Below, in pieces: positions 33,666-42,958 of a stretch of DNA of 64,000 nucleotides; position 1 is the stretch's first letter; the number at the start of each line of letters is the position of its first letter. The translations under genes and the position numbers were made by a program. The notes beneath the pieces were generated by a model, which was given only the letters and a program-made list of their open reading frames with translations, made no database searches and had not been told where the DNA came from. The DNA is from Bog-159 sp963756605. Its GTDB lineage: Bacteria; Acidobacteriota; Terriglobia; Bryobacterales; Bryobacteraceae. The stretch is taken from NCBI GenBank assembly GCA_963756605.1, contig CAVWOT010000007.1:124001-188000 (forward strand), read 5' to 3'.

Positions 33666-35019
33666 AATCTTGCTCATCGCCAAGCGCGATTATCTGGCCA
33701 CTATCCGCACTAAGGCGTTCATCATCGGGCTGGTGGTGGCTCCGATTCTCTTTGGCGGCGGCTTTCTGGGAATCGCGCTGATTCAGAGTAAGCCGGACCT
33801 CAAGGAGAGGCACATCGCGATCATTGACCGAAGCGGCGACAGAAGCGGCGCCGTGGCCGCCGCCGTGATCCAGGCCGCACAAAAACGCAACGCGCGGGAC
33901 TTGTTTGACAAGACCACTCACCGCCAAACGGAGCCGCACTATCTTTTCGAGGCCGTCGCGCCCGCCGCGGATGCCCAACTGCAGCGTCTGAATCTTTCCG
34001 GCCGCGTACGCCACCAGGAACTATATGCGTTTATCGAAATCGGACCTACAGTTCTCGATCCCGCGCCGCCGGATGCCGCTACGCCCGCGTCCAACGAAAA
34101 AGATTCCAAGCCTGCCCCCGTCGGGATCTATCCCCGCGAAGGCGGCTTCGATGAAGCCAGCGGCTGGCTGGGCGATGCGATCAACGAAGGTATCCGGCGC
34201 GTACGCTTGGAGCGGCTCGGTGTAGCTCCCAACCGCGTGGGCGGCGCTCTGGCCGGCGTCAAGGTGGACAAATTCGGCCTGGTCTCGCGCGACCCGAAAA
34301 CCGGCGAAATTCACGAGGCCAGCAAAAAGAACGAAGGCGCCGAATTCGGCGTGCCGTTCGGCATCATGCTCCTGCTGGGCATGATCGTCATGATCGGATC
34401 GAGCCCCATGCTGTCGGCCGTCACCGAGGATAAGGCGCAGCGCCTGGTGGAAATGCTGCTCGGATTAGCCACGCCTTTCGAGTTAATGGCGGGCAAGGTG
34501 CTAGGCGCGCTGGGCACCTCCCTAACCAGCTCCGCATTTTACATTATCGGCGGCACGCTGGCGCTGGAGGGCATGGGCTTGTCCGGCATGATACCCTTCG
34601 CGGTGTACCCGTGGTTTTACATTTACCTGATCGCGGACGTGACGTTTTTATGTTCGCTGGCCGCCGCGCTGGGAGCCGGCTGCGCCAGCCCGCAGGACGC
34701 CCAGCAGCTGGCCATCGTGCTGCTCGCCCCGGTGATGATCCCGTATTTTCTGCTGGCCTTCATCATGCAACAACCGAATGGCACGATTTCCACGGCCCTG
34801 TCGTTGTTCCCGCCGTTCACGCCCATGTTGATGCTGCTGCGGCAGGCCATGCCCGGCGGGGGTGTGCCGGTCTGGCAGCCTTGGGTGGGTCTGGCAGGCG
34901 TTCTGGTCTTCACCTTTGTGATGGTGGTGGCGGCTGCCCGCATCTTCCGCGTCGCCATTTTGCTGCAAGGCAAGACGCCCAAGCTGGCTGACCTGGTGCG
35001 CTGGGCGGCGCGCGGCTAA
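33637..35019 (+). CDS. ABC-2 type permease, NatB type
   Basis: 460 residues. One N-terminal helix (AFIIGLVVAPILFGGGFLGI) is followed by a large extracytoplasmic domain of about 200 residues and five to six C-terminal helices (FGIMLLLGMIVMIGSSPMLS, LTSSAFYIIGGTLALEGMG, WFYIYLIADVTFLCSLAAAL, IVLLAPVMIPYFLLAFIM, LVFTFVMVVAAARIF). AVTEDKAQRLVEMLLGLATP is the cytoplasmic motif of NatB-like sodium or drug exporters. The ion or substrate is not certain. Confidence 0.88.
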   Translation: MPNMPNSLHRILLIAKRDYLATIRTKAFIIGLVVAPILFGGGFLGIALIQSKPDLKERHIAIIDRSGDRSGAVAAAVIQAAQKRNARDLFDKTTHRQTEPHYLFEAVAPAADAQLQRLNLSGRVRHQELYAFIEIGPTVLDPAPPDAATPASNEKDSKPAPVGIYPREGGFDEASGWLGDAINEGIRRVRLERLGVAPNRVGGALAGVKVDKFGLVSRDPKTGEIHEASKKNEGAEFGVPFGIMLLLGMIVMIGSSPMLSAVTEDKAQRLVEMLLGLATPFELMAGKVLGALGTSLTSSAFYIIGGTLALEGMGLSGMIPFAVYPWFYIYLIADVTFLCSLAAALGAGCASPQDAQQLAIVLLAPVMIPYFLLAFIMQQPNGTISTALSLFPPFTPMLMLLRQAMPGGGVPVWQPWVGLAGVLVFTFVMVVAAARIFRVAILLQGKTPKLADLVRWAARG

Positions 35020-35168
35020 GCGGATCGCACCACTCGCCGTGTCGGCGATTCTCGACCACAAGCTCTGTTACTATGTTTAGGCAATGAACGCGCGGATTCC
35101 CGGCCGAACCGCGCATCCTAGCCGCCCCCCGTAGTTCTCGGGCCTGTGCGGTAGAACAGAGGTTCGAG

Positions 35169-37016
35169 ATGAAACTGCATCCCATCGATGTCGTCATCAT
35201 TCTGATCTATGTGGCGACCTCCGTGCTACTGGGCTACTGGGCCTCGCACCGCGCCTCGCGCGATACCAAAGCTTATTTCCTGGGCGGCAACACGCTGCCC
35301 TGGTACTTTCTGGGCGTGTCCAACGCCTCTGGTATGTTCGACATCGCCGGCACCATGTGGCTGGTCTACCTGATGTTCATCTACGGGCTGAAAAGCATCT
35401 GGATTCCCTGGCTGTGGCCCGTCTTCAACCAGATCTTCCTGATGGTCTACCTGTCCACCTGGCTGCGCCGCTCTAACGTCACCACGGGCGCCGAGTGGAT
35501 CCGCACGCGCTTCGGCTCCGGTCGCGGCGCGCAGCTCTCACATATGATCGTGGTGATTTACGCGCTGGTCAGCGTCATCGGCTTTCTTACTTACGGCTTC
35601 AAAGGCATCGGCAAATTCGCCGTCGACTTTCTCCCCTGGCATCTTTCCGCCAACCAATATGCGCTGATCCTGATGGGCATCACCACCTTCTACGTGGTGA
35701 AGGGCGGCATGTTCAGCGTGGTCATCACCGAGGTGTTGCAGTTCTGCATTTTGTCTGTGGCGTCGGTCGCGATCGGTTTCATCGCCATCGCGCGCGTGGC
35801 ACCGGAGGCTCTGCGCCGCGCCGTTCCAGCCGGCTGGGACCAGATTTTCTTCAGCTGGCATCTGAACCTGGACTGGTCCGGACTGATCTCCGCGGTGAAC
35901 GCTAAAATCGCGGCGGACGGGTACAGCATCTTCGGCGCATTTTTCATGATGATGCTCTTCAAGGGCATCCTCATCAGCGCGGCCGGCCCGGCGCCCAACT
36001 ACGATATGCAGCGCATCCTTTCCACCCGCAATCCGCGCGAAGCTTCCATGATGAGCGCTATGGTGAACGTGGTGCTGAACGTGCCGCGCTACTTCATGAT
36101 CACCGGCCTGACCATTCTGGCGTTGGTTTTCTACAGTGGTAAGATTCGCGCCATGGGCGCCAAAATGGATTTCGAAATGGTGCTGCCCGACGCGCTGAGC
36201 CAGTTTGTTCCCGCGGGATTGCTGGGCGTGCTGGTCGCCGGCCTGCTCGCCGCTTTCATGTCGAACTTCGCCGCCACCGTGAATGCCGCGCCCCCGTACA
36301 TCGTGAACGATCTTTACCGCAAGTACGTGAACCCCCATGCCAGTGAGCGAACATATGTCCGGCTGAGTTACCTGGCGTCGTTCAGCGTTGTAGTGTTGGG
36401 AATTTCATTCGGCTGGTTCGTCACTTCGATTAATACCGTGATCCAGTGGATCGTTTCGGCGCTGTGGGGAGGTTACACGGCCTCTAACGTTTTGAAGTGG
36501 TATTGGTGGCGCTTCAATGGTTACGGTTATTTCTGGGGCATGGTGACGGGCATCGCCGGCTCGCTGATTATCCCCTGGACCTTGCCCAATGTTTCACCGC
36601 TCAATTCGTTTCCCATCATCGTTGGCATCTCGCTGATCGGTTGCATCGTCGGCACGCTGCGGTCCGCGCCGGAAGAAGATGCCGTGCTCAAGGATTTCTA
36701 CAGACGTGTGCGGCCGTGGGGCTTTTGGGGTCCGATCCGCGACAAAGTCATGCGCGAAGATCCCACCTTCAAGCCCAACCCGGATTTCGCGCGCGATATG
36801 TTCAATATCGTGGTAGGCATCGCCTGGCAGACCAGCCTGGTGGCGTTTCCGGTCTATATCGTGATTCGCCGCTATGAGACTGCGATCTATGCATTCGCGG
36901 TGGTGGCAGTTACCTCGATCATCCTGAAGTTCACCTGGTACGACCATTTGAAGAAGATGGAGATCGAGACAACTTACATGGGTCCGGCGCAACAGGTTAT
37001 CAAAGAGAGCGTGTAA
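35169..37016 (+). CDS. Sodium:solute symporter family transporter
   Basis: A 615-residue SSS (SGLT-like) permease with about 13 membrane helices, beginning VVIILIYVATSVLLGYWASH and GNTLPWYFLGVSNASGMFDI. YGFKGIGKFAVDFLPWH and FAATVNAAPPYIVNDLYRKY are family hallmarks, the latter being the usual SSSFNS-type loop. The substrate cannot be read from sequence; sugar or sialic-acid type transport is typical of this length class. It stands alone on the plus strand and converges with the motAB pair. Confidence 0.9.
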   Translation: MKLHPIDVVIILIYVATSVLLGYWASHRASRDTKAYFLGGNTLPWYFLGVSNASGMFDIAGTMWLVYLMFIYGLKSIWIPWLWPVFNQIFLMVYLSTWLRRSNVTTGAEWIRTRFGSGRGAQLSHMIVVIYALVSVIGFLTYGFKGIGKFAVDFLPWHLSANQYALILMGITTFYVVKGGMFSVVITEVLQFCILSVASVAIGFIAIARVAPEALRRAVPAGWDQIFFSWHLNLDWSGLISAVNAKIAADGYSIFGAFFMMMLFKGILISAAGPAPNYDMQRILSTRNPREASMMSAMVNVVLNVPRYFMITGLTILALVFYSGKIRAMGAKMDFEMVLPDALSQFVPAGLLGVLVAGLLAAFMSNFAATVNAAPPYIVNDLYRKYVNPHASERTYVRLSYLASFSVVVLGISFGWFVTSINTVIQWIVSALWGGYTASNVLKWYWWRFNGYGYFWGMVTGIAGSLIIPWTLPNVSPLNSFPIIVGISLIGCIVGTLRSAPEEDAVLKDFYRRVRPWGFWGPIRDKVMREDPTFKPNPDFARDMFNIVVGIAWQTSLVAFPVYIVIRRYETAIYAFAVVAVTSIILKFTWYDHLKKMEIETTYMGPAQQVIKESV

Positions 37017-37113
37017 CGCGGCCGCGCTACGTCTCGCTCACGCGTAGCGGCTCAAAAGCGCGCCGCACTGACCGAGCCGGGACCGTAAGGGCGCGGTCCG
37101 GCAACGCACTTCT

Positions 37114-37899
37114 TCATTTTTTCTTGCCCGGCGGACCGGAACTCGCCGGGGGTGTCGCGGCCGGCGCTTTCTCTTCCGGTGCCGGCTTTTCAAGATATTG
37201 CACGACCACTGAGATGCGGCGGTTGGAAGCGTCCTCGGGCGCGTTTAGCTTGCGCAGCCGCTGGTCCGCATAGCCGCGCACCTGCGTCACCTGCCGCGGG
37301 CCGACGCCATTCTGCTGCATCATGCGGCGGGCCGCGTTGGCCCGGTCTGACGAGAGTTCCCAATTGCTATATACGCCGTTGCCGGCAAAAGGCTTGGAGT
37401 CGGTATGCCCTTCGATCGAGATGGTGTTCGGAAGCTTGGCCAACTCGTGCGCTAGCATCACCAGAATCTGCCGGCCATCCTCGCTGGGCTCGGAGACGCC
37501 GCTTGCAAAAAACGTACCTTTCTCCGTCTCCATCAGCTCGATGCGCAAACCTTCCGCGGTAACCGTCATTTCGATCTGGTTTTTCAGCTTTTCGAAATCG
37601 GTCACCTTCTTGACGGCGTTCTGCAATTCATCCTTGAGCTTGCTCATGTTTTCCTTAGTCAGGGTGAAGTTTTCGCCCGCCCCGGTTTTTCCACTCCCGA
37701 CCAGTTTTGAGGTGCCGGTGGGATCCTTGAAATATCCGCCCACCGCCTCGCGAATCTGTTTACTGCTGTTCAGCAGCCATAGCACGATAAACAGCGCCAT
37801 CATGGCCGTTACGAAATCTGCGTAGGCCACCTTCCAGGCGCCCCCGTGGTGGCCGCCATGCGCCACCTTCTTCTTGATGATGATGACCGGACGAGCCAT
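37114..37899 (-). CDS. motB: MotB-type stator protein with OmpA domain
   Basis: 261 residues. Cytoplasmic start, then one membrane helix AWKVAYADFVTAMMALFIVL with the proton/sodium-carrying Asp at residue 28. The C-terminal OmpA-like peptidoglycan-binding domain has TISIEGHTDSKPF and NWELSSDRANAARRMMQQ. Both features are diagnostic of MotB/PomB stators. It lies 9 bases after motA. No flagellar genes are in the window, so an alternative energy-transducing role (gliding or envelope) is possible. Confidence 0.9.
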   Translation of the reverse strand: MARPVIIIKKKVAHGGHHGGAWKVAYADFVTAMMALFIVLWLLNSSKQIREAVGGYFKDPTGTSKLVGSGKTGAGENFTLTKENMSKLKDELQNAVKKVTDFEKLKNQIEMTVTAEGLRIELMETEKGTFFASGVSEPSEDGRQILVMLAHELAKLPNTISIEGHTDSKPFAGNGVYSNWELSSDRANAARRMMQQNGVGPRQVTQVRGYADQRLRKLNAPEDASNRRISVVVQYLEKPAPEEKAPAATPPASSGPPGKKK

Positions 37900-37908
37900 T
37901 TAGCGCTC

Positions 37909-38784
37909 CTAAGCCGCCGCCGCCGCTTCCGGTTCCTTCTTGCGGCATACCTTTTCCAGCTCCTGAAATCCCGGCCGGACCACCCCGGGAGCCGCGCGGC
38001 GCGCAATTTCTACCGCCAGGATCGGCGCCGTACCCTTGATGAAAGAGGCCATGGCTACCCGCAGAACGAGATAGTAAGCGTGTTCTTCGTCCGCGGTCTT
38101 GGACATGTTCGAGGCGATCGGCCCCAGAAAGCCGTAACACAGCAGTATGCCCAGAAAAGTGCCCACCAGGGCCGCCGCTACTTTGTGTCCGATTTCTTCC
38201 GGCGGGCCGCCCAGAGCGCCCATGGTGATGACTACACCCAGCACCGCCGCTACGATTCCCAGTCCTGGCAGCGAGTCCGCTACCGTGCTCAAGGCCGCCA
38301 CCGGCAAACCGGCCTGCTGATGGTGGACGTCCATGTCGAGTTCCATCATCTGGTCGATATCGAACGGATCCACCGACCCGGTGGAAGCGGTGCGCAGCGT
38401 ATCGCAGATAAAGCTCAGCACGTGATGATCCTTGGTTACGGATGGAAAGGCGGTGAAGGTCGTGCTCTTATCCGGCTCTTCGATATCCGCCTCGATGGCC
38501 GTCAAGCCCTCGCGTCGCGAGCGGTTGAACAGGTCGAACAGCAGCTTTAGAGAATCCAGATAAAGCTGTTTGGTGAACCTCGAACCTTTAAAAACTCCGG
38601 TGATACCCTCCATGATCTGCTTCAAGATGTAAAGCGGATTGGCGATCAGCACGGTCCCCGCAGCCGCGCCGGCGATAATAATAAGTTCGGCCGGCTGCAA
38701 CAGGACGAGCAGGTTACCTTTCTCCATCAGGTAACCGCCGACGATAGCGACGATAACTAGAACAATGCCAATAATCGAGAACAT
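37909..38784 (-). CDS. motA: MotA-type stator protein
   Basis: 291 residues with four membrane helices: IIGIVLVIVAIVGGYLMEKG and LIIIAGAAAGTVLIANP near the start, and LSTVADSLPGLGIVAAVLGV with KVAAALVGTFLGILLCYGFL further on. The long cytoplasmic loop between pairs carries RKLLFDLFNRSRREGLTAIE-type sequence (here LKLLFDLFNRSRREGLTAIE). MotA and MotB form the ion-driven stator. Probably transcribed with the PAS/GGDEF-like gene 13 bases upstream. Confidence 0.92.
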   Translation of the reverse strand: MFSIIGIVLVIVAIVGGYLMEKGNLLVLLQPAELIIIAGAAAGTVLIANPLYILKQIMEGITGVFKGSRFTKQLYLDSLKLLFDLFNRSRREGLTAIEADIEEPDKSTTFTAFPSVTKDHHVLSFICDTLRTASTGSVDPFDIDQMMELDMDVHHQQAGLPVAALSTVADSLPGLGIVAAVLGVVITMGALGGPPEEIGHKVAAALVGTFLGILLCYGFLGPIASNMSKTADEEHAYYLVLRVAMASFIKGTAPILAVEIARRAAPGVVRPGFQELEKVCRKKEPEAAAAA

Positions 38785-38797
38785 GTAATTTCAGGCC

Positions 38798-39703
38798 TCA
38801 GACCACCAGAACTGAGTCCGCAGCCACCCCCATGGCGGCTTGCAGGGATTTCTCGGCCCGATCCAACAGCGATTGGACCGTATCCTCCAGGCGCACCATA
38901 GTGCCGCTCATGCTTACGGTAACCGACAGGCGGTCACCCCACCACAGAACCGCGGCCTGCGCCACCAGCCGCCGCAACCGTTCGCCGCAAGCTTCCAGGC
39001 CGTCCGCGGTGGGACACAGTACCAGCGCCGCGAAGCGGTCCTCCCGCCAGCGGCCCACCAGATCGTCCGGCCGCGTGCCGGCGGAAAGCGTTTGCGCCAC
39101 GGCATGGAACACCGCGTTGATCGCCTGGCACCCGTAAACGCGCCGCAAATGGTCCAGGTGATCGACGCCGATGGCAAGCACGCCGAAAGGCACTTGAGAC
39201 GCGGTGAACCGCTCCACGGCTTCGCCCAGTCCCGCCAGTATCGCCCGTTCGTCTGGAATCTCTGTCACTTCATCCAAACAGAGATGCGGCACGGCTTTGG
39301 AAGCGCGTGTGTCCGTATGCCGGCTGGAGCGTTTCTCGAAGCACTCCGCGGCGCCGATGATGACGCCAAACTCGTCTCTAACCGGAATCGACCGCACATG
39401 CACCGGGACTCGCTGCCCTTCCTTGTGGCGCAGGAAAATGTTGGCTTCGCCGGGCCGGCCGTCCTGCATCGTCTGCGCCAAAGGACAGGCGCAACCGCAT
39501 AACTCTACGCCGTTTTCGTCGCAATGCATCAGCAGATTATCGGGGCAGAAATGCCCGATCACCTCCTGGCCAAGGTAGCCCGTGATCCTCTCCGCCCCGG
39601 AATTCCAGAACAAGATCTGGCGATGCCGGTCTGTCAGGTAAATCCCGATTGGCAGGCTTTCGAGGACCGCCCGATAAATGTCCGGATTCAATTCCAACGC
39701 CAT
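38798..39703 (-). CDS. PAS domain protein with degenerate GGDEF domain
   Basis: 301 residues. The PAS domain occupies about 8-125 (IYRAVLESLPIGIYLTDRHR, then GYLGQEVIGHFCPDNLLMHC, VRDEFGVIIGAAECFE), with a Cys-rich stretch ELCGCACPLAQTM often seen in redox-sensing PAS variants. The GGDEF-like domain occupies about 140-300, and its active-site motif reads GRWREDRF instead of GGDEF, so cyclase activity is not expected. Position directly upstream of motAB suggests control of stator function or output to it (inference). Confidence 0.82.
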   Translation of the reverse strand: MALELNPDIYRAVLESLPIGIYLTDRHRQILFWNSGAERITGYLGQEVIGHFCPDNLLMHCDENGVELCGCACPLAQTMQDGRPGEANIFLRHKEGQRVPVHVRSIPVRDEFGVIIGAAECFEKRSSRHTDTRASKAVPHLCLDEVTEIPDERAILAGLGEAVERFTASQVPFGVLAIGVDHLDHLRRVYGCQAINAVFHAVAQTLSAGTRPDDLVGRWREDRFAALVLCPTADGLEACGERLRRLVAQAAVLWWGDRLSVTVSMSGTMVRLEDTVQSLLDRAEKSLQAAMGVAADSVLVV

Positions 39704-39800
39704 GCGATGCGCCCGATTTATTTATCGGCGGGCCGGCCCCCCGGCTGTAGTGGCGCGATCGTATTACAACCTGGCAAACTCTTCGCAGCGCACGCGGGTT

Positions 39801-39907
39801 TGGAGGACGGGCTTTAGCCGGCGCGGCGCTTCAGCGAAGCCGCGCCCAACCTTTGGTTGCGGCTTCGCTGCGTTGTGGGGCGGGCAACCGGCATCCCTAC
39901 CGCGACC
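39801..39907 (+). repeat. Mini-hairpin repeat cluster, GGCTTTAGCC family, with intron-end-like tail
   Basis: GGAGGACGGGCTTTAGCCGG, then hairpins GCTTC-AGC-GAAGC and AACC-TTT-GGTT, then GGGCAACCGGCATCCCTACC at 39882. The last part matches 12101-12126, the domain VI side of the group II intron, with one mismatch in 26 bases. Confidence 0.7.
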
Positions 39908-39949
39908 GTATAGGCAGAAAATTTGAATAGACCCCCAACATTCTTGAAC

Positions 39950-40255
39950 TAAAAGCTGACATTACCGCCGCAGGCGGTTCCCGGTAAGCGTGGAGACGGT
40001 CTCCGTCTGCCTGGCGTTGGTTCTGCCATGCAGAAAGACGCTCTCGTCGTAGGTTGTACGGGATTGCCAGCAGCGGAACAGGACGCGGACCCACTTAAAG
40101 GCCAGCGCGGACGTAAGCATAATGGCCTCTTTCTCCCGCCTCTTCTTCTCGTAGCACTCCCTGTCCCAAGCGCACAGCGGGATGGAAAGCCCCGCGAATT
40201 CATTGGAAGTCTGGTGCAGGAATTTCGGACACGCCCAGCGGAAATGGGTCCAGCG
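39950..40255 (-). pseudogene. IS110-family transposase C-terminal relic
   Basis: Minus strand reads WTHFRWACPKFLHQTSNEFA, then LCAWDRECYEKKRREKEAIM, LTSALAFKWVRVLFRCWQSR and TTYDESVFLHGR. The pattern RWASPKFLRQTFHEFA, then LAFKWIRILFRCWKDRxPYDE is the C-terminal end of IS110/IS116/IS902 transposases. The DEDD N-terminal domain is absent. Confidence 0.75.
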
Positions 40256-40589
40256 CTGCGACTCACCACTACAGGAAATCTCCGACAGTTCGACACACTG
40301 AGAGTAGCCATTGCATGGCTGGCCGCTAAAGTCGTAACCGCCGGATGCCTAACGGAGTTTTCAACAGCCGCCGCATCAACCCTGATTGGTTACACGCAAA
40401 GGAAGGGAAAGCCGTGACCGACCCGAAAAGAGGCAATTTTGGAATTCGATGGCCCGGCTATACGATGACTGTCCTCGCGAAACCGGAGACCAGGCGTGAC
40501 GCAAATAACGCCAGCACCGCCCGCCCTTGTCCCCCGCTGCTATTTCGCTCGCCCTGCCCCACAATCACTGGCCTTCGACACTATCTACG

Positions 40590-41001
40590 CCATCTACGCC
40601 GGGGGCCCGAAGCGGCGCTTCGCCGCGATTCTCGAGAACGACGACGCAGTCGAGAACTGGTCAACCGGCGAGGTCCCAGTTCCAAATCTTTTACCGCCGC
40701 GCGCACCAGGAATTTCGATACGAACCGGATTTCGCCGTCGAAACGAAGACCGGGAAACTGGTCGGCGAACCGAAGCGGGCAAGCGAAATGAACGATGAGA
40801 TTGTGCTCGGAAAAGCGCGGGGGGCGGCGGAGTGGTGTAACCATGCCACGAGTCACGCCAGGGCGCGCTTGGGTGAAGCCATGGTCGTACGTCCTGATTC
40901 CCCACGACGCGATAACCGCCAGCGGAACCCTGGACGGTCTGCTGGCAACTTTTGGAACGCCGGCCAAGTCAGAGTACACTGAACAGGGAGGGAAGCTGTG
41001 A
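40590..41001 (+). pseudogene. Relic of a type III restriction enzyme Res subunit
   Basis: Three frames in turn: RRFAAILENDDAVENW; QFQIFYRRAHQEFRYEPDFA, VETKTGKLVGEPKRASEMND and EIVLGKARGAAEWCNHATSH; then KPWSYVLIPHDAITASGTLD and GLLATFGTP. This is the C-terminal nuclease part (PD-ExK region with EPDF and EPKRASEM) of type III restriction helicase subunits. The helicase part is gone. The bases 40256-40590 before it have no other recognisable content. Confidence 0.8.
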
Positions 41002-41173
41002 CCGAAGACGGGAAATGGAATTCTGGAAGTCCTTGGCCCGACTGAACGATGACTGTTTCGCCCTGAAGGAAGCCACCACAAAGCCGAAGCGCGCGAACGG
41101 CGCCTCGACCATCTGCCAGTCGTGTAGCAGTGGCTGACGGAAAAGAGAGGGCGCGAGAAACCGGAGAGCAGGC

Positions 41174-41452
41174 ATGACGGACGAAGAATTGAACCGGCGT
41201 TTCGATCAGCTTGAAACGAGTATCGGAATCCCTGCGCGAGACGGAGGCGCGGACGGTACAGACAATGCGCGAGACGGAAGCGCGGACGTTAGAAACAATG
41301 CGCGACATGCAGACCGAAACCTGCGCGGCCTGGAGCGCTTCGCCCGCGGCAACTTCTCGCGGATGCACGCCTGGAAGTATCCGACAACGACCTCAACGAG
41401 CGGCTGAACACGCTGGAGGAGCGCATTACGGCCATCGGGGGTCCCCGATAAA
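41174..41452 (+). pseudogene. Frameshifted small coiled-coil protein
   Basis: ATG reads MTDEELNRRFDQLETSI; the next frame continues SLRETEARTVQTMRETEART, LETMRDMQTE; a further frame ends DLNERLNTLEERITAIGGPR and a stop. Together this is a heptad-patterned helical protein of about 90 residues. Small coiled-coil proteins like this accompany restriction or mobile loci, but I cannot name it. Indels break it at about 41228 and 41310. Confidence 0.55.
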
Positions 41453-41455
41453 CCC

Positions 41456-42958
41456 CTATCCCACAAACTGGCGCCAATCCACGCCCCGCATGTCCCCCGT
41501 CTTCAAATACTGCTCGTGCAGCTTGAACGCCGCCGTCAGCGTTTGCGGCGTATGTCCGCCTTCCACCATTTCGAGGTATCCGGTCAGCTCCTCGCGGAAA
41601 TCGGGATGCGCGCAGTTGTGAATGATCAGCGTGGCACGCTCGTAGGGGGACCGGCCGCGCAAGTCGGCGATGCCATACTCGGTCGCCACAATCTGCACGG
41701 AGTGCTCGCTGTGGTCCATATGGCTTACCAGCGGCACGATGGTTGAAATCTTGCCGCCCTTGGCCGTCGACGGGCAGGTGAAGATCGATAGGTACGCGTT
41801 GCGCGTGAAATCGCCGGAGCCGCCGATGCCGTTCATCATCTGGCGTCCCATTACGTGCGTGCTGTTCACATTGCCGAAGATGTCCACTTCGATGGCGGTG
41901 TTCACGGAGATAATGCCCAGCCGCCGGATCACTTCCGGGTTATTGCTGATCTCTTGCGGCCGCAGCAGAATGCGCGAACGGAACCACTCCAGGTTGTCGT
42001 AGACCGCGCGCAGGGTGGCGTGGCTCACCGTCAGCGAACAACTGCTGGCGAACCTTATGCGCTCTCTCTGCATCAAGCGGATGACGGAATCCTGAATCAC
42101 TTCGGTGTACATCTCGAAAGCCGGGATGTCGGGATGTTTGCCGAGCGCACCCAGCACCGCGTTGGCAATATCGCCTACGCCGGATTGAATCGGCAGGAAG
42201 CATTTCGGTACGCGGCCGGCGGCGATCTCGGCGGCCAGGAACTCCGCCACGTTCTCTCCGATCTTGTCGGTGACCGGCGTCGGATCGGCGAATCCGTGGG
42301 TTTCATCGTCCGCGGCGGTCTCCACTACGCCCGCGATGCGTGCCGGATCTACTTTGATCACCGGCGAGCCGATGCGGTCCGAAGCCGCATAAATGGGGAT
42401 CTCGCGGCGGTGCGGCGGGTCGGCCGGTTCGTAGATGTCGTGCATGCCCAGCAACGTGGGCGGATGGCGATGGTTCAGCTCGATGATGATCTTCTCGGCC
42501 TTGTTGCAGAACGTCGGTGCGCATCCCACCGACGAAGTGAGCACAATGCCGCCGCCGGCGGTGACATCGCTCGCCTCCACAACGGCCCAATGCACGGGCC
42601 CCAGGAAACCGTAGCGCGTGGCCTGCGGCATCAGCGAAAGGTGCATGTCGAAGAAGCGCGTCTGACCGGAGTTGATGCGGGCGCGGAGCGCCGGGTCGGA
42701 CTGGTAAGGCGTGCGGAAACTGATGGCATCGGCCTTGGCCAGCGCGCCATCGAGCGACATGCCGGTGGAAGCGCCGGTCAGCACCCCGATCTGGAATTCG
42801 CGGCCGGCCGCGTGCTCGACGGTGGCCCGCTCCGCGATGGCCATGGGAACGGCTTTCGGCGCGCCGGCCGGAGTGAAGCCGCTGAAACTGACGGTTTGGC
42901 CGTGCTCTACCAGCGCGGCAGCCTCCTCGGCCGACAGCAGGGGAAAAGAAAAAATCAT
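41456..42958 (-). CDS. Succinate/propionate-type CoA transferase
   Basis: A 500-residue member of the acetyl-CoA hydrolase/transferase family. It most likely moves CoA between propionyl-CoA and succinate (as in E. coli ScpC) or between acetate and succinate (as in AarC). Visible marks are SFSGFTPAGAPKAVPMAIAE, GGGIVLTSSVGCAPTF, FLPIQSGVGDIANAVLGAL, TAIEVDIFGNVNSTHVMGRQ (with the catalytic Glu in IEVD), MNGIGGSGDFTRNAYLSIF and STIVPLVSHMDHSEHSVQIV. It is the last gene of the mutase operon, its start overlapping meaB by four bases. This position supports the succinyl-CoA/propionate role. Confidence 0.88.
   Translation of the reverse strand: MIFSFPLLSAEEAAALVEHGQTVSFSGFTPAGAPKAVPMAIAERATVEHAAGREFQIGVLTGASTGMSLDGALAKADAISFRTPYQSDPALRARINSGQTRFFDMHLSLMPQATRYGFLGPVHWAVVEASDVTAGGGIVLTSSVGCAPTFCNKAEKIIIELNHRHPPTLLGMHDIYEPADPPHRREIPIYAASDRIGSPVIKVDPARIAGVVETAADDETHGFADPTPVTDKIGENVAEFLAAEIAAGRVPKCFLPIQSGVGDIANAVLGALGKHPDIPAFEMYTEVIQDSVIRLMQRERIRFASSCSLTVSHATLRAVYDNLEWFRSRILLRPQEISNNPEVIRRLGIISVNTAIEVDIFGNVNSTHVMGRQMMNGIGGSGDFTRNAYLSIFTCPSTAKGGKISTIVPLVSHMDHSEHSVQIVATEYGIADLRGRSPYERATLIIHNCAHPDFREELTGYLEMVEGGHTPQTLTAAFKLHEQYLKTGDMRGVDWRQFVG

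Noticed and set aside
37081..37110. Terminator hairpin GGACCG/CGGTCC between the symporter and motB
   Set aside because: The stem is only 6 bases and the nearest T-run is about 20 bases away, so it is not convincing.
38798..39703. Active diguanylate cyclase
   Set aside because: The GGDEF active-site motif is replaced by GRWREDRF, which lacks the catalytic residues.
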